From contig NZ_VLKW01000003.1 of assembly GCF_007830495.1 (NCBI RefSeq), positions 248,001 to 312,000 of the forward strand: a DNA stretch of 64,000 nt, written 5' to 3'. Positions 44,355 to 53,795 of the stretch are shown piece after piece. The notes beneath the pieces are model-generated. The model saw only the letters and a list, made by a program, of their open reading frames with translations, did not search any database and was not told where the DNA came from. Position numbers and translations under genes: made by a program. Position 1 is the first letter of the stretch. Every line of letters starts with the position of its first letter. This stretch comes from Pseudoduganella flava (GTDB lineage: Bacteria > Pseudomonadota > Gammaproteobacteria > Burkholderiales > Burkholderiaceae_D).

Positions 44355-45443
44355 TCAGCCGTGTTGAGCCAGCGCCCAGGCGACGTGTTCGCGCACCAGT
44401 TCGGATGGGTGGGCCTGGCGGGCTTGAAGGGCGGCGACGATGGCGCTGTCGCCCCGCGCGCCTGCGGCGGCGGCGTTGCCCAGACCGACGGCCAGGTTGC
44501 GCAGCCAGCGCTCATGGCCGATGCGGCGGATCGGGCTGCCTTCCATCTTGCGGTTGAAGTCGTCCTCGCTCCAGGCGAACAACTCGACCATGCCGGCCGT
44601 GCCGAGGCCGTGGCGCTCGTCGAAGTCGGGCAGCGTCGCGCGCTGGGCGAACTTGTTCCATGGGCAGACGGTCTGGCAATCGTCGCAGCCGTACACGCGG
44701 TTGCCGATCAGCGGCCGCAGCTCCAGCGGGATTGCGCCCTTCAGCTCGATCGTAAGGTAGGAGATGCAGCGGCGCGCGTCGAGCCGGCCGGGGCCGAGGA
44801 TCGCGCTGGTCGGGCACACGTCGATGCAGGCGCTGCACTGGCCGCAATGGGACGTCGTCGGCGCATCGACCGGCAGCGGCAGGTCGACGAGGATCTCGCC
44901 CATGAAGAACAGCGAGCCGGCATCGCGGTTGATCAGCAAGGTGTGCTTGCCGCGCCAGCCGAGGCCGGACTTTTCCGCCAGCGGCAGTTCCATCACGGGC
45001 GCCGAATCGGTGAACACGCGGTAGCCGAATTCGCCCACCTCCGCGCGGATGCGATCGGCCAGCTGCTGCAGCCGCGCGCGCAGCACCTTGTGGTAGTCGC
45101 GGCCGCGCGCGTAGACGGAGATCACGGCCGCCTGCGGATCGTCCAGCCGGGCGCGCTCGCGTTCGCGCCAACCTTCGTCATGCGACACGGGCAAATAGTT
45201 CATCCGCGCCGTGATCACGCGCACGGTGCCCGGCACCAGTTCGGCGGGACGCGCGCGCTTCATGCCGTGGCTTGCCATATAGTCCATCTCGCCGTGCATA
45301 CCGGCGTCCAGCCAGGCCTGCAGGCCCGCCTCGGCAGCGGCCAGGTCGATGTCGGCGATGCGCACCTCGGCAAAGCCGAGCTCACGGCCCCACGCCTTGA
45401 TGGCGCCGGCCAGCGTGGACAGGACTTCGGGAGACAGGGACAT
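44355..45443 (-). CDS. queG: Epoxyqueuosine reductase QueG
   Basis: A 362-residue enzyme catalysing the last step of queuosine synthesis in tRNA: reduction of epoxyqueuosine using cobalamin and two [4Fe-4S] clusters. Visible features are the cobalamin-domain VISVYARGRDYHKVLRARLQ, the conserved GWRGKHTLLI and GSLFFMGEILVDLPLP, and cluster 1 CGQCSACIDVCPTSAI. Cluster 2 is CDDCQTVCPWN, and the C-terminal HEAT-like repeats run from IRRIGHERWLRNLAVGLGNA to LAQHG. Start at 45443 is chosen at MSLSPEV; eight more codons are open upstream. Divergent from tsaE, 49 bp between start codons. Confidence 0.96.
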   Translation of the reverse strand: MSLSPEVLSTLAGAIKAWGRELGFAEVRIADIDLAAAEAGLQAWLDAGMHGEMDYMASHGMKRARPAELVPGTVRVITARMNYLPVSHDEGWRERERARLDDPQAAVISVYARGRDYHKVLRARLQQLADRIRAEVGEFGYRVFTDSAPVMELPLAEKSGLGWRGKHTLLINRDAGSLFFMGEILVDLPLPVDAPTTSHCGQCSACIDVCPTSAILGPGRLDARRCISYLTIELKGAIPLELRPLIGNRVYGCDDCQTVCPWNKFAQRATLPDFDERHGLGTAGMVELFAWSEDDFNRKMEGSPIRRIGHERWLRNLAVGLGNAAAAGARGDSAIVAALQARQAHPSELVREHVAWALAQHG

Positions 45444-45492
45444 CGGACGGTACAATGGCGGCAGCAATCCATCATTTTATGCGATACGACCC

Positions 45493-45969
45493 ATGAAAGC
45501 CCACTTGCGCGACGAGAGCCATACGGCCGCTCTCGGCGTCTCGCTGGCCCGCGCGCTGCAGCCGGGCCTCTCGATCCACCTGCACGGCGACCTCGGCGCC
45601 GGCAAGACGGCGCTCACCCGTGCGCTGCTGCACGCGGCCGGCCACGCGGGCCATGTGAAGAGCCCGACCTACACGCTGTCCGAGCCGTATCGCGTGTCCT
45701 TGGGTGGCGAGGACGTCAACATCATCCACTACGACCTGTACCGGATGGGCAGCCCGGAGGAATTCCTCGACGCGGGCTTTCGCGAAGACTTCGACGGCCA
45801 CAACATCTGCATCGTCGAATGGCCGGAAAAAGCGGCAGGCGTGCTGCCGGCACCGGATTTGCGCGTGATTCTCTCGGTCGCCGGCACAGGGCGTGATGTA
45901 GAATTGCAGGCGTTCTCCGCATTAGGTACGTCATGCCTGCAACGCCTCCATTTCCCGCCGATCCTCTGA
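45493..45969 (+). CDS. tsaE: tRNA threonylcarbamoyladenosine ATPase TsaE
   Basis: A 158-residue P-loop ATPase required with TsaB, TsaC and TsaD for the t6A modification. Walker A is GDLGAGKTALTRALL; SPTYTLSEPYRV, the Walker-B-like IIHYDLYRM and VEWPEKAAGVLP are the TsaE signature. Length normal. Its 3' end overlaps the start of amiC by 37 bp, so the two are cotranscribed. tsaD is encoded elsewhere in this window (17715). Confidence 0.95.
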   Translation: MKAHLRDESHTAALGVSLARALQPGLSIHLHGDLGAGKTALTRALLHAAGHAGHVKSPTYTLSEPYRVSLGGEDVNIIHYDLYRMGSPEEFLDAGFREDFDGHNICIVEWPEKAAGVLPAPDLRVILSVAGTGRDVELQAFSALGTSCLQRLHFPPIL

Positions 45970-47375
45970 GCGCGCCGCGCCAGGGAAAGAACCGGCGTAC
46001 GTTCCTGAAGGCCGGCGGCACGCTGCTGCTGTCCGTCCTCGCACCCGCACTTGTGCCGCTTCCCGCGCGCGCCGCGCAAATCCTCGCCGTGCGCGTCTGG
46101 CCCGCCGAGGATTACACCCGCGTCACGCTGGAAAACGACAGCGACCTGAAAGCGTCGCACTTCATCATCAAGGACCCGGAACGCCTCGTTGTCGACATCG
46201 AAGGGCTCGACCTGAATCCGACGTTGAAGACGCTCGTCGCGAAGATCCAGTCCAACGACCCATACATCAAGCAGGTGCGCGTCGGCCAGAACCGCCCGAA
46301 CGTCGTGCGCCTCGTGTTCGACCTGAAGGCGGAGATCCGGCCGCAGGTATTCACGCTCGAACCCGTGGGCGGCTACAAGCACCGGCTGATCTTCGACTTG
46401 TATCCCGTCAACGAGGTGGACCCGATCGCGGCGATGATCGAGAAGGGCGAATGGTCCAGCGACGGCAAGCCGGTGGGCCAGCCGCCCGTCGCCGAGCAGC
46501 ACCCTGCCCCGGGCCTGCCGCTGCCGGACAACAAGCTGCCCGCGCCCGGCGTGCCGTCCGAGGCGGTGCCGCGTCCGGACATCGCCGCGAAACCGGACAA
46601 GCCCGAGCCACCCAAGGCCGTGGCCAGGGAAGACAAGACGCCCGAGCCCAAGGGCGACAAGCTGGTGCGCATGCTGACGATCGCGCTCGATCCGGGCCAT
46701 GGCGGCGAGGACCCCGGCGCGCTCGGCTCGAAGGGCAGCCGCGAGAAGGACATCGTGCTGGCCATCGCCAAGCGCCTGAAGACGAAGATCGAGCAGCATC
46801 CGAACATGCGCGTGATGCTGACGCGCGATGCCGACTACTTCGTGCCGCTGAACATCCGCGTGGAGAAGGCGCGCAAGGTCGATGCGGACCTGTTCGTATC
46901 GATTCACGCCGACGCGTTCGTGTCGCCGACGGCACGGGGATCGTCCGTGTTCGTGCTGTCCGAGAAAGGCGCCAGCTCGTCGGCCGCGCGCTGGCTCGCG
47001 AACAAGGAAAACCAGGCCGACCTGATCGGCGGCGCCAACACGAAGGGCCACGACCCGCAGCTGGCCAGCGTGCTGTTCGACCTGTCGACGACGGCGCAGA
47101 TCAACGACAGCCTGAAGGTCGGCAAGGCCGTGCTGCAGCAGATCGGCGGCATCAACAAGCTGCACAACGGCGCCGTCGAACGGGCCGGCTTCGCCGTGCT
47201 GAAGGCACCGGACATCCCGTCCATCCTGATCGAGACGGCGTTCATCTCGAACCCGGACGAGGAGGCGCGCCTGCTCGACAACGGCTACCAGGACCAGATC
47301 GCGGACGCCATCGTGAAGGGCATCCGCGCGTATTTCGCCAAGAACCCGCCGCTCGCCAAGAACCGGCTGACATAA
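45933..47375 (+). CDS. amiC: N-acetylmuramoyl-L-alanine amidase, Tat-exported (AmiC type)
   Basis: A 480-residue peptidoglycan hydrolase that splits septal peptidoglycan during division. A twin-arginine signal (KNRRTFLKAGGTLLLSVLAP) directs export. An AMIN domain targets the septum (VRVWPAEDYTRVTLENDSDL), followed by a Pro-rich linker (about residues 180-240). The C-terminal Amidase_3 zinc domain has IALDPGHGGEDPGALG (His ligand), the Glu ligand after it, LFVSIHADAF (His) and the catalytic Glu in SILIETAFISN. It overlaps tsaE by 37 bp and precedes the mutarotase gene by 13 bp. Confidence 0.94.
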   Translation: MPATPPFPADPLSAPRQGKNRRTFLKAGGTLLLSVLAPALVPLPARAAQILAVRVWPAEDYTRVTLENDSDLKASHFIIKDPERLVVDIEGLDLNPTLKTLVAKIQSNDPYIKQVRVGQNRPNVVRLVFDLKAEIRPQVFTLEPVGGYKHRLIFDLYPVNEVDPIAAMIEKGEWSSDGKPVGQPPVAEQHPAPGLPLPDNKLPAPGVPSEAVPRPDIAAKPDKPEPPKAVAREDKTPEPKGDKLVRMLTIALDPGHGGEDPGALGSKGSREKDIVLAIAKRLKTKIEQHPNMRVMLTRDADYFVPLNIRVEKARKVDADLFVSIHADAFVSPTARGSSVFVLSEKGASSSAARWLANKENQADLIGGANTKGHDPQLASVLFDLSTTAQINDSLKVGKAVLQQIGGINKLHNGAVERAGFAVLKAPDIPSILIETAFISNPDEEARLLDNGYQDQIADAIVKGIRAYFAKNPPLAKNRLT

Positions 47376-47388
47376 AGGAAAACAACGC

Positions 47389-48183
47389 ATGCACATGGAG
47401 ACGTTCGGCCAGCTGCCGGCCGTGAGGATCACCGCGCCCGACGGCGCCACCGCATCGATCGCGCTGTACGGCGCCCACCTGGCATCGTGGAAGACGGCGG
47501 ACGGGCGCGAGCGGCTGTTCATGAGCGAGGCGTCGCCGCGCGACGGCAGCGCCGCCATCCGCGGCGGCGTGCCGGTGATCTTCCCCCAGTTCTCCACGCG
47601 CGGCACGGGCCAGCGCCACGGCATCGCGCGGCTGTCGCACTGGCGCCTGGCCGACCATGGCGGCGACGCGACCAGCGCGTGGGCCGAGTTCGCGCTGACG
47701 CAGGACGACGTGCTGCCCGCGCTGGCACAAGCCTGGCCGCATGCGTTCGCGCTGACCTTGCGCTTCACGCTGCGGCCGGACGCGCTGGAGATGCGCTTCA
47801 CCGTCGACAACACGGGCGACACCGCGTTCGACTTCGCGTGCGCGCTGCACACGTACTTCCTCGTCGACGACTTCGGCCGCACGGTGCTCGACGGCCTGCC
47901 CGGCGCGTCGCCGCTGCACTTCGGCCCGCCGCTGGACAACATCTACCCTGCCCCGGCCGCGCTGACGCTGCATCCCGGCAGCGGCACGCTGGCGCTGCAC
48001 CAGCAAGGCTACTCGGAATTCGTCGTATGGAATCCGGGCGCCGAGGCGGCGGCGAAGCTGACCGACCTGAAAGACGACGAGTGGCCCCATTTCGTGTGCA
48101 TCGAACCGGCCCGCGTCGACAAGCAGCCGCTGGCCGCGGGTGCCATGTGGACGGGCGTGCACACGATCACCGCCGCGCCCTGA
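47389..48183 (+). CDS. D-hexose-6-phosphate mutarotase (aldose 1-epimerase family)
   Basis: A 264-residue YeaD-type enzyme interconverting alpha and beta anomers of hexose-6-phosphates. Conserved features: LYGAHLASWKTADGRERLFM at the start, the substrate-binding RGGVPVIFPQF, catalytic His in RHGIARLSHWRL, LHTYFLVDDF, and the catalytic Glu in FVCIEPARVDKQPLAAG near the C-terminus. Length normal. Close behind amiC with an AAAGGAAA site. Confidence 0.9.
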   Translation: MHMETFGQLPAVRITAPDGATASIALYGAHLASWKTADGRERLFMSEASPRDGSAAIRGGVPVIFPQFSTRGTGQRHGIARLSHWRLADHGGDATSAWAEFALTQDDVLPALAQAWPHAFALTLRFTLRPDALEMRFTVDNTGDTAFDFACALHTYFLVDDFGRTVLDGLPGASPLHFGPPLDNIYPAPAALTLHPGSGTLALHQQGYSEFVVWNPGAEAAAKLTDLKDDEWPHFVCIEPARVDKQPLAAGAMWTGVHTITAAP

Positions 48184-48275
48184 CGGGCCCCGTCGCAATC
48201 GCTTGATATGGGTCATTGAGCCGACGGCGCCCGCCGGGCGATGCTGGCGCTGACACCAATCACGAAAGCAAAGCG

Positions 48276-48725
48276 ATGGAAGCGCTCAGCTACCCGGTCC
48301 TCGTGGCCATCCACCTGTTCGCCGCGCTGATGTTCGCCGGCACCGTCTTCTTTGAAGTGCTGATCCTGCATCCGGCGCACAAGGAGGTGCCGCCGGACGC
48401 GATGCGCGCCGTCGAACGCGCGATCGGCCTGCGCGCGCAGCGCATCATGCCGTTCGTGCTCGTCGCGCTGTTCGGCGCCGGCATCGGCCTGGCCTACTAC
48501 CATCGCGCAGCGCTGGCCCAGCCGGCCGGCAGCCCATTTGCGCTGCTGTTGTGGACGAAGATCGCGCTGGCGGCGAGCGTATTCGGCCACTTCCTGACAT
48601 CGCAATACTGGCGCCTGCGCGGCCGCTTCACGGCGCGGCGCTCGCGCCTGCTGCACCTGTCGGTGTTCTGTCACGTCGTGCTGATCGTGCTGATCGCGAA
48701 AAGCATGTTCCACGTGCGGTTCTGA
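48276..48725 (+). CDS. CopD-family integral membrane protein
   Basis: A 149-residue protein with four TM helices: YPVLVAIHLFAALMFAGTVF (with conserved His), PFVLVALFGAGIGLAYYHRA, ALLLWTKIALAASVFGHFLT, and LLHLSVFCHVVLIVLIAKSM. Its layout matches CopD-like proteins, small membrane proteins with conserved His residues that may bind haem or copper; the actual role is unknown. Start ATG at 48276; twenty more codons are open upstream but start at a TTG. A terminator hairpin follows the stop. Confidence 0.8.
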   Translation: MEALSYPVLVAIHLFAALMFAGTVFFEVLILHPAHKEVPPDAMRAVERAIGLRAQRIMPFVLVALFGAGIGLAYYHRAALAQPAGSPFALLLWTKIALAASVFGHFLTSQYWRLRGRFTARRSRLLHLSVFCHVVLIVLIAKSMFHVRF

Positions 48726-48736
48726 CGCACAAAAAA

Positions 48737-48756
48737 AGGGCGCATCGCTGCGCCCT
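48737..48756. terminator. Intrinsic terminator between CopD and carbonic anhydrase genes
   Basis: AGGGCGCA - TCGC - TGCGCCCT, a perfect 8-bp stem. On the minus strand it is followed by seven T, so it suits the carbonic-anhydrase transcript best. In the plus direction (CopD) the trailing sequence AACTTTCC gives a weaker signal. Confidence 0.75.
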
Positions 48757-48790
48757 AACTTTCCCCCACTTGGAAACCTTTACTGCCGAG

Positions 48791-48845
48791 TTCGTGTCCA
48801 CTTTTCTCCTTCTGGGGTCAGACCCCGACAGGACACGGACTCAGC
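48791..48845. repeat. Interspersed palindromic repeat, copy 3
   Basis: Right half matches the family well: CTGGGGTCAGACCCCGACAG then GACACGGACTCAGC. The left arm (TCGTGTCCACTTTTCTCCTT) keeps GTGTCC but diverges after it. Confidence 0.7.
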
Positions 48846-48857
48846 ACTGCAACTGTC

Positions 48858-48908
48858 GAGGCCGTGTCCGGTGTCCGGGTCTGACCCCAGCAGGACACGG
48901 GCTCAGCC
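48858..48908. repeat. Interspersed palindromic repeat, copy 4
   Basis: GAGGCCGTGTCCGGTGTCCG - GGTCTGACCCCAGCA - GGACACGGGCTCAGCC: outer GGCCGTGTCC / GGACACGG(G)C arms and the TCTGACCCC core, as in copies 1 and 2. It is adjacent to copy 3 and ends 17 bp before the carbonic-anhydrase stop. Confidence 0.75.
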
Positions 48909-48924
48909 AATCAACCCTGCTCCA

Positions 48925-49947
48925 CTATTGCGACTCCTTGATCATCCGACCCGAGCTGGCCTGTACCGGCCGGGCGTTCAGCGGGTACAGCCGCGAGAAC
49001 AGCGCCAGCTGCTCGGGCGACGCCTGCAGCGGTTCCTTCATCACCAGCCACAGTACGCCTTCCGTGCACGGCGGTTCCGACAGCGAGCCCATGTACGTGT
49101 AGTAGTCGCGCCGCTCCGGCAGCAGGTCGTTCGGGTCGAACACGATCGACGGCGTGAACGTGTCCTTCTTTTCCAGCGGCAGGTTGTTCCAGACGGTCTG
49201 CACGGCCGGCTGCGGGCGGCCCCGTTGCAGCATCAGCGCGAGGATCGCGGTGTGGCCCTCGACGTCCTTGTGCACCAGGTGGATGCCCATTTCGTAGCTC
49301 TTGCCGTTGACGCGCTCCTCGGCGGGGCGGTGGAAGTGCAGCTGCTGCAGCTCGTAGGTGCGGCCTGCCACGGACAGGTAATTGCCGCCGCCCAGCTGCA
49401 CCTGCACGGTGTGGCCGTTGTCGGTGACGGAGAAGCCGGAAGGACGGTAGTCGAACGCGATCTGCTCCAGTTCGACCTTGATGCCGTCGCGGATGTCGAT
49501 CGGCGACTGGCGGGTGCCGCCGTTGCACTTGTTCCAGGCGGCGTTGATCTTGCTCCAGTTGGCGGGGCCGAACTCGCCTTCATAGGTCCAGAACGTGCCG
49601 TTGGCCGGCGGTGGCGGCAGCGAGGCGATGTAGGCGGCCTTCGCGGCCTTGGCCTGGGCTTCCTTCCTTGCCTTGGCGGCAGCGGCCATACGGGCGGCCT
49701 GGTTGGCCTTCATCTCGGCGAGGCGGGCGGCGATCTTGGCGGACAGCTCCGCCTCGGCCTGCTCTTCCTGCTCACGGGCACTGAGTTTCCTGGAAGGCTT
49801 GGCGCTCTTCGCCTTCGCATCGCCGATGCCCATCGCATCCTCGCGCGCGGGCGACGAAGGACGAACGCCGGCGATCGACGGGGCGTCGCTCGCACCAGCC
49901 TGGCCGAGGGCCAGCCAGCATACGGTAATGACGATCAGCTTGCGCAT
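48925..49947 (-). CDS. Alpha-class carbonic anhydrase with N-terminal coiled-coil extension
   Basis: A 340-residue periplasmic CO2 hydratase. Signal peptide MRKLIVITVCWLALGQAGAS; then an unusual charged, Ala/Lys-rich segment (about 40-105) that should form a coiled coil (SAREQEEQAEAELSAKIAAR); and an alpha-CA domain from FWTYEGEFGPANWSKI. Zinc ligands: two His in LQQLHFHRPAEE and one in MGIHLVHKD, with QSPIDIRDG and the C-terminal LSEPPCTEGVLWLVM conserved. The cofactor arrangement is complete. The coiled coil suggests an envelope anchoring or oligomerisation role. The start ATG at 49947 is chosen for the signal peptide. Confidence 0.9.
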   Translation of the reverse strand: MRKLIVITVCWLALGQAGASDAPSIAGVRPSSPAREDAMGIGDAKAKSAKPSRKLSAREQEEQAEAELSAKIAARLAEMKANQAARMAAAAKARKEAQAKAAKAAYIASLPPPPANGTFWTYEGEFGPANWSKINAAWNKCNGGTRQSPIDIRDGIKVELEQIAFDYRPSGFSVTDNGHTVQVQLGGGNYLSVAGRTYELQQLHFHRPAEERVNGKSYEMGIHLVHKDVEGHTAILALMLQRGRPQPAVQTVWNNLPLEKKDTFTPSIVFDPNDLLPERRDYYTYMGSLSEPPCTEGVLWLVMKEPLQASPEQLALFSRLYPLNARPVQASSGRMIKESQ

Positions 49948-50043
49948 GTTAATCGAGACAGAGACAGAGGACAAAATCGATGACTTGTCCCGATTAACGG
50001 ATGCCGTACGGAAAAACTTGAGGGCTTTTTTTCCTGTGAGGAA

Positions 50044-50688
50044 TCAGCGGCCGAACATGCGCCGGCTCATCTTCCACAGCCCGCCCAGCGCGACGGGCAC
50101 GACGGCGACGGCCACGCCGAACAGCACGATCGTCGTCAGGTGGTCGCGCACGATGGGGATGTTGCCGAAGAAGTAACCGGCCACGCACAGCGACACGACC
50201 CAGGCCAGCGCGCCGGTGACGTTATAGAACTGGAAGCGCCCGAACGTCATGTCCGACACGCCGGCCACGAACGGTGCGAACGTGCGCACCACCGGCACGA
50301 AGCGGGCCAGGATGATCGTCTTGCCGCCATGGCGTTCGAAGAAGTCGTGGGTGCGGCGCAGCGCGTCCTTGTTGATCCAGCGGTAGTCGTGCGTGAACAC
50401 GCGCTGCCCGATCGCTTCGCCGATCCAGTAATTGGTCGTGTTGCCCAGGACCGCCGCCGTCACGAGCAGGAAGATCAGCAGGCCCAGGTGCATCTGGCCC
50501 GTGGCGCACAGGGCGCCGGCAATGAACAGCAGGGTATCGCCGGGGAAGAAGAACAGCACCACGAGGCCCGTCTCGGCGAAGATGATGAAGAACAGGATCG
50601 CGTAGACCAGCGTGCCGTACTGGGCGATCAGCGTGTCCAGCGCCTTGTCGACGTGGAGCAGCATGTCCAGCAGTTGAACGAATTCCAT
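50044..50688 (-). CDS. DedA-family membrane protein
   Basis: A 214-residue inner-membrane protein with 5-6 hydrophobic segments. DedA/VTT signatures are present: [20 protein letters not shown] near residues 40-60, and [20 protein letters not shown] with [12 protein letters not shown] (the Arg-containing membrane re-entrant motif) at about 115-145. DedA proteins take part in lipid-carrier recycling (undecaprenyl phosphate flipping in some members) and membrane homeostasis. Ends [12 protein letters not shown]. Divergent from the cyclophilin gene. Confidence 0.92.
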   Translation of the reverse strand: MEFVQLLDMLLHVDKALDTLIAQYGTLVYAILFFIIFAETGLVVLFFFPGDTLLFIAGALCATGQMHLGLLIFLLVTAAVLGNTTNYWIGEAIGQRVFTHDYRWINKDALRRTHDFFERHGGKTIILARFVPVVRTFAPFVAGVSDMTFGRFQFYNVTGALAWVVSLCVAGYFFGNIPIVRDHLTTIVLFGVAVAVVPVALGGLWKMSRRMFGR

Positions 50689-50826
50689 AAATGTCCCAAA
50701 AGGTTGCGGCGGGAATCATACACCAGGACGTATGCCGCGCCGACTTATTCCGGCAACACAGTTTCCAATTCGTCCATGTTGCAGTTTACAATCGTTCCAC
50801 CACTCTGCCAACCGACGAGGAGACCG

Positions 50827-51756
50827 ATGAAGCGCTGGACTTCGCTGTGCCTGTTCCTGCCATTCGTGCCGTTCGTGCCATTGTTGCCTGCCCTGGCCGC
50901 GGAGCTGCCGCCGAAACCGTCGGTCGCCGACGTCATCAAGGCTTCCAGGCCGGCCGAATGGCGCGCGCTGGACCCGGCCAGCACGCTGTACCTGGAGCTG
51001 CCGGCCGGGCGCGTCGTCATCGAGCTCGCGCCCGCGTACGCACCGGCGCACGTGGCCAACATCCGCGCGCTGGTGCGCGAAGGGTATTTCGACGGCCTGG
51101 CTATCCTGCGCGCGCAGGACAACTTCGTCGTGCAGTGGGGCGACCCGGACGAGCAGACGCCGCGCGCCGTGAAGACGGCCAAGCCCAAGTTGCCCGCCGA
51201 ATTCACGATCCCTCTGAAGAGCGACAAGGACTTCGTGCCCCTGCCCGATCGCGACGGCTATGCGCCGCAGGTCGGCCACTCGAACGGCTTCCCGGCCGCG
51301 CGCGATCCCAGGACGGGGCGCGCCTGGCTGACGCACTGCTACGGCATGGTCGGCGTGGCGCGCGACGTCGATGCCGGCAGCGGCAATGGCGGCGCGCTGT
51401 ATGCCGTGATCGGCCAGGCGCCGCGCCAGCTCGATCGCAACATCACCGTCGTCGGCCGCGTCGTGGACGGCATGCCGCTGCTGTCGACGATGCCGCGCGG
51501 CGCCGGCGCCATGGGCTTTTACGACAAGCCCGAACAGATGGTGCCGATCCGCACCGTGAAGCTGGCCGCCGACGTGCCGGAAGACCAGCGCGCGCACCTC
51601 GAAGTGATGCGCACCGACTCGGCCAGCTTCAAGGCGGTGGCCGAGGCGCAGCGCAACCGCGGCGGGCCGTGGACGAAGGTCGCCGCCGGACATGTCGACC
51701 TGTGCAACGTACCGATTCCCGTGCGCCAGCAGGGTTCGCAGCCTCCCAATAGCTGA
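50827..51756 (+). CDS. Periplasmic cyclophilin-type peptidyl-prolyl isomerase
   Basis: A 309-residue protein with a Sec signal ([20 protein letters not shown], cleaved after ALAA). The cyclophilin-like domain is recognisable: [40 protein letters not shown], and [11 protein letters not shown], with the later [11 protein letters not shown] and [20 protein letters not shown]. The usual GxxxPNTGGSQFFI core is strongly divergent and replaced by this region, so isomerase activity is uncertain. GAGGAGACC before the ATG is a good ribosome-binding site. Confidence 0.82.
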   Translation: MKRWTSLCLFLPFVPFVPLLPALAAELPPKPSVADVIKASRPAEWRALDPASTLYLELPAGRVVIELAPAYAPAHVANIRALVREGYFDGLAILRAQDNFVVQWGDPDEQTPRAVKTAKPKLPAEFTIPLKSDKDFVPLPDRDGYAPQVGHSNGFPAARDPRTGRAWLTHCYGMVGVARDVDAGSGNGGALYAVIGQAPRQLDRNITVVGRVVDGMPLLSTMPRGAGAMGFYDKPEQMVPIRTVKLAADVPEDQRAHLEVMRTDSASFKAVAEAQRNRGGPWTKVAAGHVDLCNVPIPVRQQGSQPPNS

Positions 51757-51812
51757 GCCTGTGTCCGCCGTGGCATGCCACGGCTGCCAGGCACCAGTGA
51801 CACCGGCTCGTC
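51753..51812. repeat. Degenerate palindromic repeat between the cyclophilin gene and mutL
   Basis: GCTGAGCCTGTGTC ... GTGACACCGGCTC arms with an internal CCGTGGC/GCCACGG pair. It looks like a decayed member of the same repeat family, overlapping the 3' end of the cyclophilin gene. Confidence 0.45.
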
Positions 51813-51885
51813 CACAGAACACCTGCGGGACGAAAGCCATCCAGGCCGCGGCCGGCCTGGCCACTCCGTTATAATGTCGGCCACC

Positions 51886-53790
51886 ATGAACGCGCCGAAT
51901 CCTCCCCGCCCGATCCGGGCTCTGCCCGATCAGCTCATCTCCCAGATCGCCGCCGGCGAGGTCGTCGAGCGGCCCTCGGCCGTCGTCAAGGAATTGCTGG
52001 AGAACGCGCTGGACGCGGGCGCCACGCAGGTCACGATCCGGCTCGAGGAAGGCGGCGTCAAGCGCATTTGCATCACCGACAACGGCCGCGGCATCCCGCC
52101 GGACCAGATGCCGCTGGCGCTGGCACGCCACGCCACGTCGAAGATCGCATCGCTGGACGACCTGGAGAACGTGAACACGCTGGGCTTTCGCGGCGAGGCA
52201 CTCGCGTCGATCGCCTCGGTCGCCGTCGTCACGCTGACGTCGCGCACGGCCGACGCGGCCCATGCGTGGGAACTGGAAGGCTCGCACCTGGGCACGGTGG
52301 TGCCGTCGTCCGGGGCGCCGGGCACCACTGTCAATGCGCAGGACCTGTACTACAACACGCCGGCCCGCCGCAAATTCCTGAAGTCCGAGCAGACCGAATT
52401 CGGCCACTGCGCCGAGGTCGTGCGCCGCATCGCGCTGGCGCGGCCGGACGTGACGTTCACGCTGACGCACAACGGCCGCACGGTCGATCACTGGATGGCC
52501 AGCGACATGGCCAAGCGCAGCGCGCAGATCCTCGGCGAGTCGTTCGCGGAAGCGCGCCTGGCGATCGACGAAGGGTCCGGCGTGCTGCGCCTCTCCGGCT
52601 ATGCCGGCCTGCCGACCGCATCGAAGGCGCGCGCCGATTGCCAGTACTTCTACGTCAACGGCCGCTTCGTGCGCGACAAGCTGCTGGTGCACGCCGTGCG
52701 CGCGGCCTACGAGGACGTGCTGCATGGCGACCGCTTCCCGTCTTATGTGCTGGCGCTGGAGCTGGACCCGGCGCTGGTGGACGTGAACGTGCACCCGTCG
52801 AAGATCGAAGTACGCTTCCGCGACAGCCGCGCCGTGCACCAGTTCGTATTCCACGCGGTGCAGCGCGCGCTGGCGCAGACATCGGCCACCGCGCACGGCA
52901 GCGTGCCTTCGCCGCTGCCCGCCGCCGACACGCTGGGCGGCGGCCCGACCTGGAGGCCGCAGCAGCAGGCGTCGTTCGGCTCGATCCTGAACCCGTCGTA
53001 CACGCCGACGTTCTCGCCCTCCCCGTTCGGGGCACGCGACGGCGGCGGCGTCGCGCAGGACACCGCGCGCTACGGCGCCCTGTTCCAGGACGGCGAGCCC
53101 CGTGCGGCCGACAGCGCGGCCCAAGGGACGGCGCCGTTCGCGATGCCGCAGCCGACCACGTACACCGCGTCGCCCGCCGCGCTGGCGCACGAGGAATTCC
53201 CGCTCGGCTTCGCGCTGGCCCAGCTGCACGGCATCTACATCCTGGCGCAGAACAGCAAGGGCCTGGTGCTGGTGGACATGCACGCCGCGCACGAGCGCAT
53301 CCTGTACGAACAGCTGAAGAACGCGCTCGATGCGCAGATCGCCGGCACCGACATGCAGGTGCAGTCGCTGCTGATTCCCGTGACGTTCTACGCCGACCCG
53401 GTCGAAGTGGGCACCGTGCAGGAGCATGGCGATACCTTGCACACGCTGGGCTTCGACATCGCCGTGCTGTCGCCGACGACGCTGGCGGTGCGCGCCGTGC
53501 CGGCCCTGCTGAAGAACGCCGACGCGCAGACGCTGGCGCGCGACGTGCTGCGCGACGTGCGCGAATTCGGCGGCTCGCGCGTGCTGATCGAGCGCCGCAA
53601 CGAACTGCTCGGCACCCTCGCCTGCCACACGGCCGTGCGCGCGAACCGCATCCTGACGCAGCCCGAGATGAACGCGCTGCTGCGCCAGATGGAAAGCACG
53701 GAGCGCGCGGACCAGTGCAACCACGGCCGCCCGACGTGGGTGCAGGTCGAGATCGGCGCGCTGGACAAGCTCTTCCTGCGAGGCCAGTAA
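51886..53790 (+). CDS. mutL: DNA mismatch repair protein MutL
   Basis: A 634-residue mismatch repair ATPase/endonuclease. The N-terminal GHKL ATPase has [17 protein letters not shown] (Asn-Glu), [16 protein letters not shown], and [15 protein letters not shown]; the transducer domain follows, with a Pro/Gly/Ser-rich linker at about 330-420. The C-terminal domain contains [12 protein letters not shown] near residues 464-475, a match to the DxHAx2Ex4E metal motif of endonuclease-competent MutL, and [10 protein letters not shown]. Start uncertain between 51874 and 51886; neither has a clear ribosome-binding site, and TATAAT overlaps this region. Followed by miaA after 5 bp. Confidence 0.96.
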   Translation: MNAPNPPRPIRALPDQLISQIAAGEVVERPSAVVKELLENALDAGATQVTIRLEEGGVKRICITDNGRGIPPDQMPLALARHATSKIASLDDLENVNTLGFRGEALASIASVAVVTLTSRTADAAHAWELEGSHLGTVVPSSGAPGTTVNAQDLYYNTPARRKFLKSEQTEFGHCAEVVRRIALARPDVTFTLTHNGRTVDHWMASDMAKRSAQILGESFAEARLAIDEGSGVLRLSGYAGLPTASKARADCQYFYVNGRFVRDKLLVHAVRAAYEDVLHGDRFPSYVLALELDPALVDVNVHPSKIEVRFRDSRAVHQFVFHAVQRALAQTSATAHGSVPSPLPAADTLGGGPTWRPQQQASFGSILNPSYTPTFSPSPFGARDGGGVAQDTARYGALFQDGEPRAADSAAQGTAPFAMPQPTTYTASPAALAHEEFPLGFALAQLHGIYILAQNSKGLVLVDMHAAHERILYEQLKNALDAQIAGTDMQVQSLLIPVTFYADPVEVGTVQEHGDTLHTLGFDIAVLSPTTLAVRAVPALLKNADAQTLARDVLRDVREFGGSRVLIERRNELLGTLACHTAVRANRILTQPEMNALLRQMESTERADQCNHGRPTWVQVEIGALDKLFLRGQ

Positions 53791-53795
53791 TCCCG

